In this document: positions 1 to 6,553 of the stretch, piece after piece | Position numbering within the stretch: position 1 is the first letter of the stretch | How the letters are laid out: each line of letters opens with the position of its first letter | Assembly: GCA_016929355.1 (NCBI GenBank) | Contig: JAFGJA010000006.1 | Coordinates: 1 to 10,086, forward strand | Reading direction: 5' to 3' | DNA length: 10,086 bases | From: Anaerolineae bacterium | Lineage (GTDB): Bacteria > Chloroflexota > Anaerolineae > Aggregatilineales > Aggregatilineaceae | Notes under the pieces: generated by a model | Databases searched by the model: none | What the model saw: only the letters and a program-made list of their open reading frames with translations | What the model was told of the DNA's origin: nothing | Translations under genes and position numbers: made by a program

Positions 1-295
1 CGAGCAATTTCCCCAGTGGTTCCGCGAGGCGGCGTTGGCGTTCATATTTTAAACCGTGCAAAGCTTCCCGCACCGCGCCCTCAAAACTGGCCCGCACTTG
101 TATCCCCTCCAATTCCGGCACATAACGCTCACGCGCCGGTTTGAGCGCGGCGATACAGCGTTCACATAAAAAACTCCCAACACGTTCGCAGCCTACACAG
201 ACCGGCGGAAACACTAAATCCAGCGCGGTTGTGAATACCTGTCGTGCCAGGAGTTGCCAGCGATCTTCAAATGATAAACGGCCTGGGGATGGCAT
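1..295 (-). CDS. comF: ComF family protein (phosphoribosyltransferase-like), N-terminal part
   Basis: The first 98 residues of a ComF/ComFC/GntX-type protein are present; the rest runs off the low-coordinate edge. The sequence shows a four-cysteine zinc-ribbon motif, C33-x2-C36-x7-C44-x2-C47, preceded by VFPP. About 20 residues later comes the block SFEGAVREALHGLKYERQRR (residues 70-89), which matches the conserved ComF lead-in to the phosphoribosyltransferase fold. The PRPP-binding loop itself would lie outside the window. In Gram-positive bacteria ComF proteins are needed for natural transformation, probably on the cytoplasmic side of DNA uptake. The ATG at 293-295 is chosen because AAAGGGGGA lies four to five bases upstream. 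It begins 44 bases after the tadC stop with no terminator between, so co-transcription with the pilus genes is likely. Family identity is confident; a role here in DNA uptake is inference. Confidence 0.85.
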   Translation of the reverse strand, partial: MPSPGRLSFEDRWQLLARQVFTTALDLVFPPVCVGCERVGSFLCERCIAALKPARERYVPELEGIQVRASFEGAVREALHGLKYERQRRLAEPLGKLL

Positions 296-300
296 TGGTC

Positions 301-330
301 CCCCTTTGCCGTGTTGTATGTGCAAAGGAA
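301..330 (-). promoter_or_regulatory. Hairpin that would mask the comF ribosome-binding site
   Basis: On the transcribed strand CCTTTGC (328-322) can pair with GCAAAGG (309-303) across a 12-base loop. Two further U·G pairs extend it to 9 bp. The 3' arm contains most of the comF Shine-Dalgarno AAAGGGGGA (307-299). The 5' arm starts about 10 bases after the tadC stop codon, so a ribosome finishing tadC would sit against it. This suggests translational coupling of comF to tadC. The pairing is seen in the sequence; the function is inferred. Confidence 0.4.
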
Positions 331-339
331 TATCCTGTC

Positions 340-1281
340 TTAAACAGACCCAAAAACACCCGATTCCATCAAAATAATCACGGCTGGCCCCATGAGGGAA
401 ATCCAGATGGAGGGGAAAATCAACAACACCATCGGGATCATCATCTTAACCGGGGCCTGCTGTGCTTTTTCCTGCGCACGCTGCCGACGTTTCACCCGCA
501 TTTGATCGGATTGGATACGTAGGATTTTGGCGACACTTACACCCAACTGCTCGGCCTGGATGAGCGCCGCGACAAAACTGGTCACGTCGGACACATCCAT
601 CCGGTTGGACATATCGCGCAGCGCTTCACCACGCCGTTTGCCAAGCTGGATTTCTTGCAACACACGACCAAACGCAATCGCCAGATCGTCATCCCACTTC
701 TCATAGACTTTACCCATCGCCTGCTCAAACCCCAACCCGGCTTCCACACAGATGGTCAACAGGTCGAGTGCATCGGGTAGCGATTTGGTAATCGAATCCT
801 GACGACGCGCAATCTGGCTTTTTAGCTGCATGAAAGGCAGGTAGTAACCGAGCAAAGCGCCGCCAATCGTTCCCATCATACCTTTCACAATGCCTTGCGG
901 CGCAACGATCATCAACAGCACAAACGCGCCAATGCCCATGATCAACGTTAACGCGATGCGCTGGCCGAAAAACTGCACCGGGTCCATCGATTGTGATTTA
1001 CCCGCCAGTTCAATCTGATGCCGGATTTCGTCGATCTGATTTTCAGGGGTGAAGCGGGTGGCAAAGCGCGCTAACGCTTTATACATCGGGATGATAACAC
1101 GCTCCCGCGTACCAATCGACAACTCAACTTCTTCCAACGAAGTCGGCAGCTCCCGATCCGCAAATTCGGCCAGACGTTTTTCCAGGGGATCATCGCCCTT
1201 ATCCCCCTGCATCCCGACAACAATGAGGCCGCCTAGCAATAACACACCCATCACAATCAACCCTAAAATAGCCATTGACAT
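340..1281 (-). CDS. tadC: TadC, Tad/Flp pilus inner-membrane platform protein
   Basis: A 313-residue integral membrane protein of the type II secretion F (GspF/PilC) family, paired with TadB to form the platform that CpaF acts on during Flp pilus assembly. Membrane segments are apparent at about residues 4-24, 107-127, 133-150 and 279-305. The T2SSF domain is at about 166-290, with the conserved SLPDALDLLTICVEAGLGFEQAM stretch starting near 167 and the EIQLGKRRGEAL and QAEQLGVSVAKILR blocks after it. Length and order after TadB match the family. The ATG at 1281 has AGGAG eight bases upstream; an in-frame ATG two codons later is possible but less well placed. Only 15 bases separate it from the tadB stop, indicating one operon. 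No unusual residues were noticed. TadC rather than TadB is assigned from gene order and from the C-terminal membrane segment ending in a very short tail. Confidence 0.93.
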   Translation of the reverse strand: MSMAILGLIVMGVLLLGGLIVVGMQGDKGDDPLEKRLAEFADRELPTSLEEVELSIGTRERVIIPMYKALARFATRFTPENQIDEIRHQIELAGKSQSMDPVQFFGQRIALTLIMGIGAFVLLMIVAPQGIVKGMMGTIGGALLGYYLPFMQLKSQIARRQDSITKSLPDALDLLTICVEAGLGFEQAMGKVYEKWDDDLAIAFGRVLQEIQLGKRRGEALRDMSNRMDVSDVTSFVAALIQAEQLGVSVAKILRIQSDQMRVKRRQRAQEKAQQAPVKMMIPMVLLIFPSIWISLMGPAVIILMESGVFGSV

Positions 1282-1296
1282 AGTTATTGCTCCTGC

Positions 1297-2274
1297 TCAG
1301 TATTCAATATTGACGATTTTCTGGATCGCTGCGGCCCCGGTTGCAATCAGGCCCAACCCGCAGCCAATCATCGGCCAACCGCACATCCGGTTCTTGATCA
1401 TCAAGCCCATGTAGCTCGGACTCACCAGATAAAGAAACATGGTCAGGATAATGGGCAGCATGGAGATAACCCAACCCGTCATACGCCCCTGCGATGTCAA
1501 CACCCGAATCTCACCCTTTAGTTTGATCCGGTCACGGATGGTATGAGCAATCGAGTCGAGGATTTCGGCCAAGTTACCACCAACTTCGCGCTGAATGTTG
1601 ACCGCCGTGTTAACCAGATCGAGGTCTTCACTGGGCATTCGGGCCAGCAAATGGTCAAGGGCGTCTTCCATCGGGATACCCAATTGGTTTTCCTGTACCA
1701 CGCGGCGAAATTCGGTTGCCGTTGGTTCGGGCGATTCCTTCGCAATGGCTTCCATTGACTGCATGACCGAGTAACCGGAACGGAGCGCGTTCACCCACAG
1801 CGAAAGCGTATCGGGAAGTTGGCCTTCAAATTTGCGCAACCGGGATGTTTGCTGCTGAGAAACATAAAAACGTGGGAAGAAGAACCCGGCGATCCCTAAC
1901 ACGCCACCGGTGATCGGACTGCTAAACAGGGCTGTCCCGATCAGGAATGATCCGGCCATCGAAATGCCATGCAGCGCGGCGTATTCGGCAACGGTTAATT
2001 TCAGATCGGCGCGCGCGAGTTGAACACGCCATTTTTGCGCAAAGCCAGTATCAGATAACGCCGCATCAAGGCGGCGGGTGATCAGGCTTTGTTGTTCTTC
2101 ATAGTTAATATTTTCTTCACTTGCAAAGTCGGCTAACAGACTGCCATATTCGGAAGTGTAGCGCCCCAAGCGTTCTTCGATGTCTTCCTGGCGTTGGCGT
2201 CGCATACTGACGATCCCAAAGCCTAACACCATTAACGCGAGCAAGCCACCACCGATGATAATGGGAAGCGACAT
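1297..2274 (-). CDS. tadB: TadB, Tad/Flp pilus inner-membrane platform protein
   Basis: A 325-residue T2SSF-family membrane protein, the first of the tandem TadB/TadC pair that anchors Flp pilus polymerisation in the cytoplasmic membrane. A membrane segment at residues 4-22 is followed by a basic turn (RRQRQ) and an acidic cytoplasmic stretch. Hydrophobic segments follow at about 103-138, 266-285 and 299-318. The T2SSF domain spans about 148-280 and carries FEGQLPDTLSLWVNALRSGY near 149, then RVVQENQLGIPMEDAL and REVGGNLAEILDSIAHTIRDR, all typical of TadB. The ATG at 2274 is supported by GAGGAGG six bases upstream, a strong site. It is separated from cpaF by 117 bases containing a hairpin, the widest gap among the pilus genes, so tadB-tadC may be expressed at a different level from cpaB-cpaE-cpaF. 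Confidence 0.93.
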   Translation of the reverse strand: MSLPIIIGGGLLALMVLGFGIVSMRRQRQEDIEERLGRYTSEYGSLLADFASEENINYEEQQSLITRRLDAALSDTGFAQKWRVQLARADLKLTVAEYAALHGISMAGSFLIGTALFSSPITGGVLGIAGFFFPRFYVSQQQTSRLRKFEGQLPDTLSLWVNALRSGYSVMQSMEAIAKESPEPTATEFRRVVQENQLGIPMEDALDHLLARMPSEDLDLVNTAVNIQREVGGNLAEILDSIAHTIRDRIKLKGEIRVLTSQGRMTGWVISMLPIILTMFLYLVSPSYMGLMIKNRMCGWPMIGCGLGLIATGAAAIQKIVNIEY

Positions 2275-2325
2275 AACGGGCCTCCTCGACCTAAATTCCT
2301 GATGTCTTGGAATCTATTTTACACT

Positions 2326-2355
2326 AAAAAAGCAATGCCGGGCACAAGTGCCCGG
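2326..2355 (-). terminator. Inter-cistronic hairpin with T-run between cpaF and tadB
   Basis: An 18-base perfect inverted repeat (CCGGGCAC-AA-GTGCCCGG, 2338-2355) forms at least a 7-bp GC-rich stem with a 4-base loop. Read in the direction of the genes it is followed after six bases (CATTGC) by six T residues (2331-2326). The offset T-run makes it a weaker terminator than the classic form, so partial termination, mRNA-end protection or processing are all possible. Read on the other strand it is followed at once by TTTGTTT, but no gene is seen that it would end. Confidence 0.5.
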
Positions 2356-2391
2356 TTTGTTTCAATGTTATAACATCGGCACTCGGTTGGC

Positions 2392-3792
2392 TTAGTAGCG
2401 CGACATGCCGATACCAAAAACCGAGGGTGGCAGGTGGATACCGGCGTCCTCGATCTTTTCGATGAATTTGGGACGCAACCCGGTAGGCCGGATGCGGCCA
2501 ATCACCTTACCGGCTTCAATACCGGTCTGCTCGAACTCGAAGATGTCCGACATCGTGATGATGTCACCTTCCATCCCCTGGATTTCCGTGACTTTCACAA
2601 TGCGGCGCGATCCGTCCCGCAGTCGTTCCTGATGCACGATCATGTCGATAGCCGACGCGACCTGTTCGCGGATCGCACGCACAGGCAAATCCATACCGGC
2701 CATCAAGCACATTACTTCCAGCCGCGAGAGTGTATCACGTGGGCTGTTCGAGTGGGCTGTCGTCAGCGATCCTTCGTGACCGGTGTTCATCGCCTGGAGC
2801 ATGTCGAGCGCTTCGCCCGAACGACACTCCCCGACCACGATCCGGTCAGGCCGCATACGCAAGCTGTTCACCACAAGGTCCTGAATGGTAATCGCGCCCC
2901 GTCCTTCGATGTTGGGCGGGCGACTTTCGAGCGTAACTACGTGTTCCTGCCGAAGCTGAAGCTCGGCAGCGTTCTCAATCGTAACGATGCGTTCATCGTT
3001 CGGGATGAAACCCGACAGCACATTGAGCAGCGTTGTTTTGCCCGACCCCGTACCGCCGGATACGATGATGTTCAGTTTACCGATTACACAGGCGCGCAGA
3101 AATTCAGCGATTTCCGGCGTAATCGAGCCAAACCGGATCAAGTCCTCAACGGTCAGCGGCTTTTTAGAGAATTTACGAATGGTGATCGTGGGGCCGCACA
3201 GCGCAATGGGGCGGATCACGGCGTTCACACGCGAACCATCAGGCAAACGCGCGTCTACTGTGGGCGAGCTTTCGTCAATACGACGACCAAGCGGAGCCAC
3301 AATCCGATCCAGCACGCGCAAAACGTGGTCGTCATCCTCAAAAGTGACATTGGAACGCAGCAAGTTACCCTTGCGCTCGACATAGACATTCTTGGGGCCA
3401 TTGACCATGATCTCAGTCACCGAGTCATCGGCCAACAAGGGTTCAAGTGGCCCAAAGCCCAGAATCTCAGCGACAATCGCCTCAAACAAGCGTTGGCGTT
3501 CGGCGCGGCCTAAAACAATGCTTTCTTCGGCCAGGATCGCCGTAAAAAGTTCCTCAATGGTGGTCCGGACTTCCGGCGCGTGGGGGTCCAACCCCGCATC
3601 CAATTCGGCCATCAATTTGTTCTGGACCCGGACCTTCAAATCATGGTAGCTACCACCGCCCCCTTCCGGCGCAGTGGGGGTGCTGGCCTTGGGAACTTTG
3701 GTGCGGCGATTGGGGTCGGTCAATTTTGATGATGTCTGTTCGGGTTTTTCCGGCCCCTGCCCACCCCGTTCAATGCGTCTTAAAAGCGACAT
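2392..3792 (-). CDS. cpaF: CpaF/TadA, Tad pilus assembly ATPase
   Basis: A 466-residue cytoplasmic secretion ATPase of the VirB11/GspE superfamily, CpaF/TadA branch, which hydrolyses ATP to drive Flp pilin assembly through TadB/TadC. The first 50 residues are polar and disordered, ending in GGGG. The N-terminal domain follows (about 51-200) with the family block FGPLEPLL and VTEIMVNGP. The Walker A is GGTGSGKTT (246-254), the acidic box is TIENAAEL (271-278), the Walker B is DRIVVGECR (316-324) and the His box is TTAHSNSPRD (344-353). All nucleotide-binding elements are present. The acidic box has Asn274 where Asp is common in CpaF proteins. The ATG at 3792 has AGGAG seven bases upstream, and the gap after cpaE is 65 bases. 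Length matches the family. Identity is very secure. Confidence 0.96.
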   Translation of the reverse strand: MSLLRRIERGGQGPEKPEQTSSKLTDPNRRTKVPKASTPTAPEGGGGSYHDLKVRVQNKLMAELDAGLDPHAPEVRTTIEELFTAILAEESIVLGRAERQRLFEAIVAEILGFGPLEPLLADDSVTEIMVNGPKNVYVERKGNLLRSNVTFEDDDHVLRVLDRIVAPLGRRIDESSPTVDARLPDGSRVNAVIRPIALCGPTITIRKFSKKPLTVEDLIRFGSITPEIAEFLRACVIGKLNIIVSGGTGSGKTTLLNVLSGFIPNDERIVTIENAAELQLRQEHVVTLESRPPNIEGRGAITIQDLVVNSLRMRPDRIVVGECRSGEALDMLQAMNTGHEGSLTTAHSNSPRDTLSRLEVMCLMAGMDLPVRAIREQVASAIDMIVHQERLRDGSRRIVKVTEIQGMEGDIITMSDIFEFEQTGIEAGKVIGRIRPTGLRPKFIEKIEDAGIHLPPSVFGIGMSRY

Positions 3793-3857
3793 GCTTTATC
3801 TCCTGAAACTCACTCGTATTGATACGATAAAACTCGACCCAACTATCGTTAAAGTAG

Positions 3858-5177
3858 CTAACCGAATAAGGCTCTGAGTCCGCTCCGGCCTTGCTCGGTG
3901 GTGTTTTCGACCTCATCTGCCGATAGTCCTTCAACCTCGCGGCGAAGAGCGAGGGCAAGATTGAGGAGATCGCGCCCTGGTGAGTTTTTCGTGTCTTTCG
4001 CCACCAACGGCACGCCTTGATTGACTGCTGTCAGGATCGCGCGTTCACCGAGCGGGATTTCCGCCAAAACCGGCTGCTTGAGCGCATTAACAATCGAGGC
4101 AGTGGGCACAGTCCCACGTCCCTTGTCGCGCTCGCCAACCACACGATTCAGCACAAACAGGACTTTCTCTTTCAAGTCCGCCGGTTCTTCCATATATTCC
4201 AAAATATCAAGAATCTTGCGGGTATTGCGGATCGCCGGAATGGTCGGCGTAGCAACTAACAAAATCCGTTCAGCGACATCGAATAGTTTCAGTGTCAGAT
4301 CGTCGTACAGCGTGGGCATATCAACGATCACGAAGTCATACGAGCCAGCCACCAAATTGATCAATTCCTTAACATCTTCGGGGGCAATATCATAGGCTTG
4401 TTCAGGGTGAGGCGGCGCGACTAACACTTTAAGGCCGCTGCCGTGAGTTACAAGAACACTGTTCAACATTTCCTGATCGACATCACTCACGACTTTTGTT
4501 AAGTCTGAAATGTTGGACTGCGCCTGTAGATTCAAAAAGGTGTCTACATCGCCAAACTGCAAGTTGCAATCCATCAGCAACACGCGCGTATCCTGGCTCA
4601 TCAGGGCAGATGCCAGGTTTGTCGCAATAGTGGTGACACCGGCTCCGGCCTGGGGGCTGTAGACGACAATCACATGACCAGCACCGGCTGCGGATAAACC
4701 AACTTCCTGACGAATATCAGCTACTGCCGCGCGTGCTGTATTAGCAGCCGGCATCGCGCTCATTTGCGCCATCTGCTGCCGGATCGGAGCATTGCGATCA
4801 TACACGCGGCGAATCGTTTGATAGAGTTCATCGCTCGACACGGGCTTGGTCAAGAAATCACGCGCTCCGGCCAACATCGCTTGCCGCAAATACCCCGGCT
4901 CGCTTTGCACGGACATGATCACCACGGCGGCTGTTCGAACTTTCTCGCTGATGCCTTTGGTGGCGGTGATCCCGTCCATATCAGGCATGTTGATGTCCAT
5001 CAAAACCACATCGGGTTTATGTTTGATAGCGAGTTCGATAGCCTCGCGCCCTGTACCGGCCCCTGATCCCCCGACGACTTCGATGTCCGATTCAAACGCC
5101 AACAGCTTACGCAAGTTTTCGCGCGTGTCGGGGATGTCATCCACGATCAGGACTCTGATAATTTCTTCGCCACTCAT
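3858..5177 (-). CDS. cpaE: CpaE/TadZ: receiver domain fused to MinD-like pilus localisation protein
   Basis: A 439-residue two-domain protein. Residues 7-125 form a CheY-like receiver with acidic pair D13/D14, phosphoacceptor D61 in LMDINMPDMDG, S89 and K111 (LTKP), so it looks phosphorylatable. An Ala/Met-rich linker (about 129-166) leads to a ParA/MinD-type ATPase domain. Its P-loop at 174-183 reads SPQAGAGVTT: the signature lysine is Q176 and the Walker A lysine is V181. The A' aspartate D203 (LLMDCNLQFGDVD) and switch II D286 (FVIVDMP) remain. CpaE/TadZ proteins place the Tad machine in the cell, often at poles, and variant P-loops are known in the family. The start has AGAGG just upstream. 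It lies between cpaB (61-base gap) and cpaF (65-base gap). The C-terminal tail is acidic and ends in GLRALFG. Function is assigned by homology and context; nucleotide hydrolysis is doubtful. Confidence 0.93.
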   Translation of the reverse strand: MSGEEIIRVLIVDDIPDTRENLRKLLAFESDIEVVGGSGAGTGREAIELAIKHKPDVVLMDINMPDMDGITATKGISEKVRTAAVVIMSVQSEPGYLRQAMLAGARDFLTKPVSSDELYQTIRRVYDRNAPIRQQMAQMSAMPAANTARAAVADIRQEVGLSAAGAGHVIVVYSPQAGAGVTTIATNLASALMSQDTRVLLMDCNLQFGDVDTFLNLQAQSNISDLTKVVSDVDQEMLNSVLVTHGSGLKVLVAPPHPEQAYDIAPEDVKELINLVAGSYDFVIVDMPTLYDDLTLKLFDVAERILLVATPTIPAIRNTRKILDILEYMEEPADLKEKVLFVLNRVVGERDKGRGTVPTASIVNALKQPVLAEIPLGERAILTAVNQGVPLVAKDTKNSPGRDLLNLALALRREVEGLSADEVENTTEQGRSGLRALFG

Positions 5178-5203
5178 ACGCCTCTACCCTTTTTACTACT
5201 ACA

Positions 5204-5217
5204 TTAACTCATACCAA
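5204..5217 (-). promoter_or_regulatory. 14-base motif upstream of cpaE, shared with the response regulator gene
   Basis: TTGGTATGAGTTAA on the coding strand, 27 bases before the cpaE start. It matches 12 of 14 bases with TTGGTATGAACTAA before the response regulator gene. Both contain TGnTATGA, so an extended -10 element or a shared operator is possible. No good -35 is visible. This is weak evidence from two copies only. Confidence 0.25.
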
Positions 5218-5238
5218 CGTGATTCTCAGTGTGTTTTA

Positions 5239-6396
5239 TTAATCCAGTGAGGCTCCTAAGAAATCAAACAAAGCGTCCACGTCAAACCGGCGCACACTGG
5301 TGATCGGCGGTTCGAGTGCAAACTCAAGCGCGTCGGGCGGGGGCACATTGTATGTGCTGATCATATAGTCAAGTGAAACCGGCACTGTTTCAACTTCGGT
5401 GGGGTCCCCGGCCTGCCGTAAAGCCAGTGTGATCGGAATCTGGGAATCAATGGCCCAAACCAGGACTAACGCTTCCTGCGGACTCACTGCCAAAGTCATA
5501 ATGTAGGGCGCAAACGGAGTTGCGGTAGCAGGCAGTGCTTGCTGTTGTTGCTGTTGTTCGCCTTCACCGGGGGCCGTGGTGGGTTCAATTGCTGAGGTAG
5601 GGGTTGCACCAATAAATGCGCCGCCAGCCGGGAAGTCGCCCACATGAATGACCCAGGCGTTAGTCACCGTGCGTTGGGTGACCAAACGCGGACGTTGTGA
5701 CTCTTCACTTGGCCCAATCAACACCCCTTCGGGTGATAATGTACTGGCTTCAGTACGCCCTTGACTCGGCGCACCAATACTCAATTCACCAGTTTCCAGG
5801 CGCGTAATCAGCGACACGTTATTGGGCATTCGGGTCTGGAATGTAGGATCAACATCCACAAACAGGAAGGACAAAATAACATCCACATAATCACCATCTT
5901 GAATACCATAAGCGACCTGGCCGATGCCCGATATATCGAGCGGAATCGCAATAGCGACTGTACCAGGCGGCTGGCTATTCATAATCGCGGCGGCATCAGA
6001 ACCAACGGCTGAAATTTCGGCTAAATCCGGGACAACATGACGCACCAGGATCGGCGCACCGCGCGGAATATCCGTGCGAGTATAGAGGCCCACGACTTCG
6101 CCTTGCAGCAGTTGATCGGCGTAGAAGAAGTTACCTTCTTCCGGCAGCGCATTGACGGGCCATTCCGCAATACCCACCCCATTTTCTGGAATTTTGATAC
6201 CGCGCGGCAGGTCTTGCACAGCCACCACAATTTGCTCAGTTTGAATTAAGGGCGTGGGGGTTGGCTGATCAGGGGCAACCACCGTTGTATCTTCGTCGGC
6301 AGGGGTATCTTCACCACCGCTCATCATAAAGAACACAACGGCAGCAATGCCTAACAAGGCAATAAGCCCAATTAAAATAACGACACCACGTTTCAT
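5239..6396 (-). CDS. cpaB: CpaB/RcpC, Flp pilus assembly protein with SAF domain
   Basis: A 385-residue envelope-anchored Tad assembly factor. A single N-terminal membrane segment (about residues 4-26, starting MKRGVVILIG) is followed by an acidic Pro/Thr-rich stretch. A SAF domain (about 55-118, VVAVQDLPRGIKI... and DIPRGAPI) and an RcpC domain (from about 143, GTVAIAIPLD and YGIQDGDYVDVIL) follow. In diderms CpaB/RcpC works with the secretin; here it probably acts on the outer face of the membrane or in the wall. The RcpC part is interrupted by a long polar region (about 205-295) containing six glutamines (281-286) encoded by two CAACAGCAA units. An in-frame ATG at 6441 would add 15 residues, but it lies inside a terminator stem. 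The ATG at 6396 has GGAGG seven bases upstream and is chosen. Confidence 0.92.
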   Translation of the reverse strand: MKRGVVILIGLIALLGIAAVVFFMMSGGEDTPADEDTTVVAPDQPTPTPLIQTEQIVVAVQDLPRGIKIPENGVGIAEWPVNALPEEGNFFYADQLLQGEVVGLYTRTDIPRGAPILVRHVVPDLAEISAVGSDAAAIMNSQPPGTVAIAIPLDISGIGQVAYGIQDGDYVDVILSFLFVDVDPTFQTRMPNNVSLITRLETGELSIGAPSQGRTEASTLSPEGVLIGPSEESQRPRLVTQRTVTNAWVIHVGDFPAGGAFIGATPTSAIEPTTAPGEGEQQQQQQALPATATPFAPYIMTLAVSPQEALVLVWAIDSQIPITLALRQAGDPTEVETVPVSLDYMISTYNVPPPDALEFALEPPITSVRRFDVDALFDFLGASLD

Positions 6397-6403
6397 AAGA
6401 TTT

Positions 6404-6408
6404 CCTCC
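6404..6408 (-). promoter_or_regulatory. Ribosome-binding site deciding the cpaB start
   Basis: GGAGG sits seven bases before the ATG at 6396, an optimal spacing. A small stem CACGA-ACC-TCGTG (6421-6409) abuts it on the 5' side without covering it. This favours the shorter CpaB. Confidence 0.8.
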
Positions 6409-6431
6409 CACGAGGTTCGTGTTGGATTTGC

Positions 6432-6460
6432 AAAAAAGCACCAGCAGTTACCTGCTGATG
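6432..6460 (-). terminator. Intrinsic terminator or attenuator between the kinase gene and cpaB
   Basis: On the gene strand CATCAGCAG pairs with CTGCTGGTG around a GTAA tetraloop. This gives nine pairs, one of them U·G, followed by C and then six T residues (6437-6432). It is the best-formed intrinsic terminator in the window. It may end the two-component operon. Because only 35 bases remain between it and the cpaB start, any promoter for the pilus operon must lie upstream of it. It could therefore also act as an attenuator in the cpaB leader. Confidence 0.75.
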
Positions 6461-6476
6461 GGTATATCCTGTACCT

Positions 6477-6504
6477 AGTGTAGTCTGATGTGAAAAATTA
6501 GCAA
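6477..6504 (-). promoter_or_regulatory. Candidate promoter for the pilus operon
   Basis: TTGCTA (6504-6499) and TACACT (6482-6477), 16 bases apart, each match four of six bases of the sigma-70 consensus. Initiation would fall about ten bases before the terminator stem at 6460-6432, so such transcripts would have to pass it. No better candidate is visible between the kinase stop and cpaB. Confidence 0.25.
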
Positions 6505-6553
6505 ACAGGCAAACGGTCCTAATCCCGTTAGAAAAATGCAACGGATCATCACC

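Noticed and set aside
141..522. Two overlapping plus-strand open frames
   Set aside because: They are antisense to the start of comF and the end of tadC, and their translations are low in structure. The minus-strand ComF zinc-ribbon reading is far better.
2316..2321. TAAAAT hexamer ahead of tadB as an internal promoter
   Set aside because: No acceptable -35 hexamer lies at 15-19 bases, and the AT-rich stretch is explained by the T-run after the hairpin.
2434..3513. Long open frame of 359 codons on the plus strand
   Set aside because: It is exactly antisense to cpaF, has a His/Arg-rich translation without recognisable motifs and no ribosome-binding site, and is explained by the codon bias of the real gene.
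6311..6541. 76-codon minus-strand frame over the cpaB leader
   Set aside because: It overlaps the cpaB coding region in another frame and runs through the terminator stem; it has no family features.
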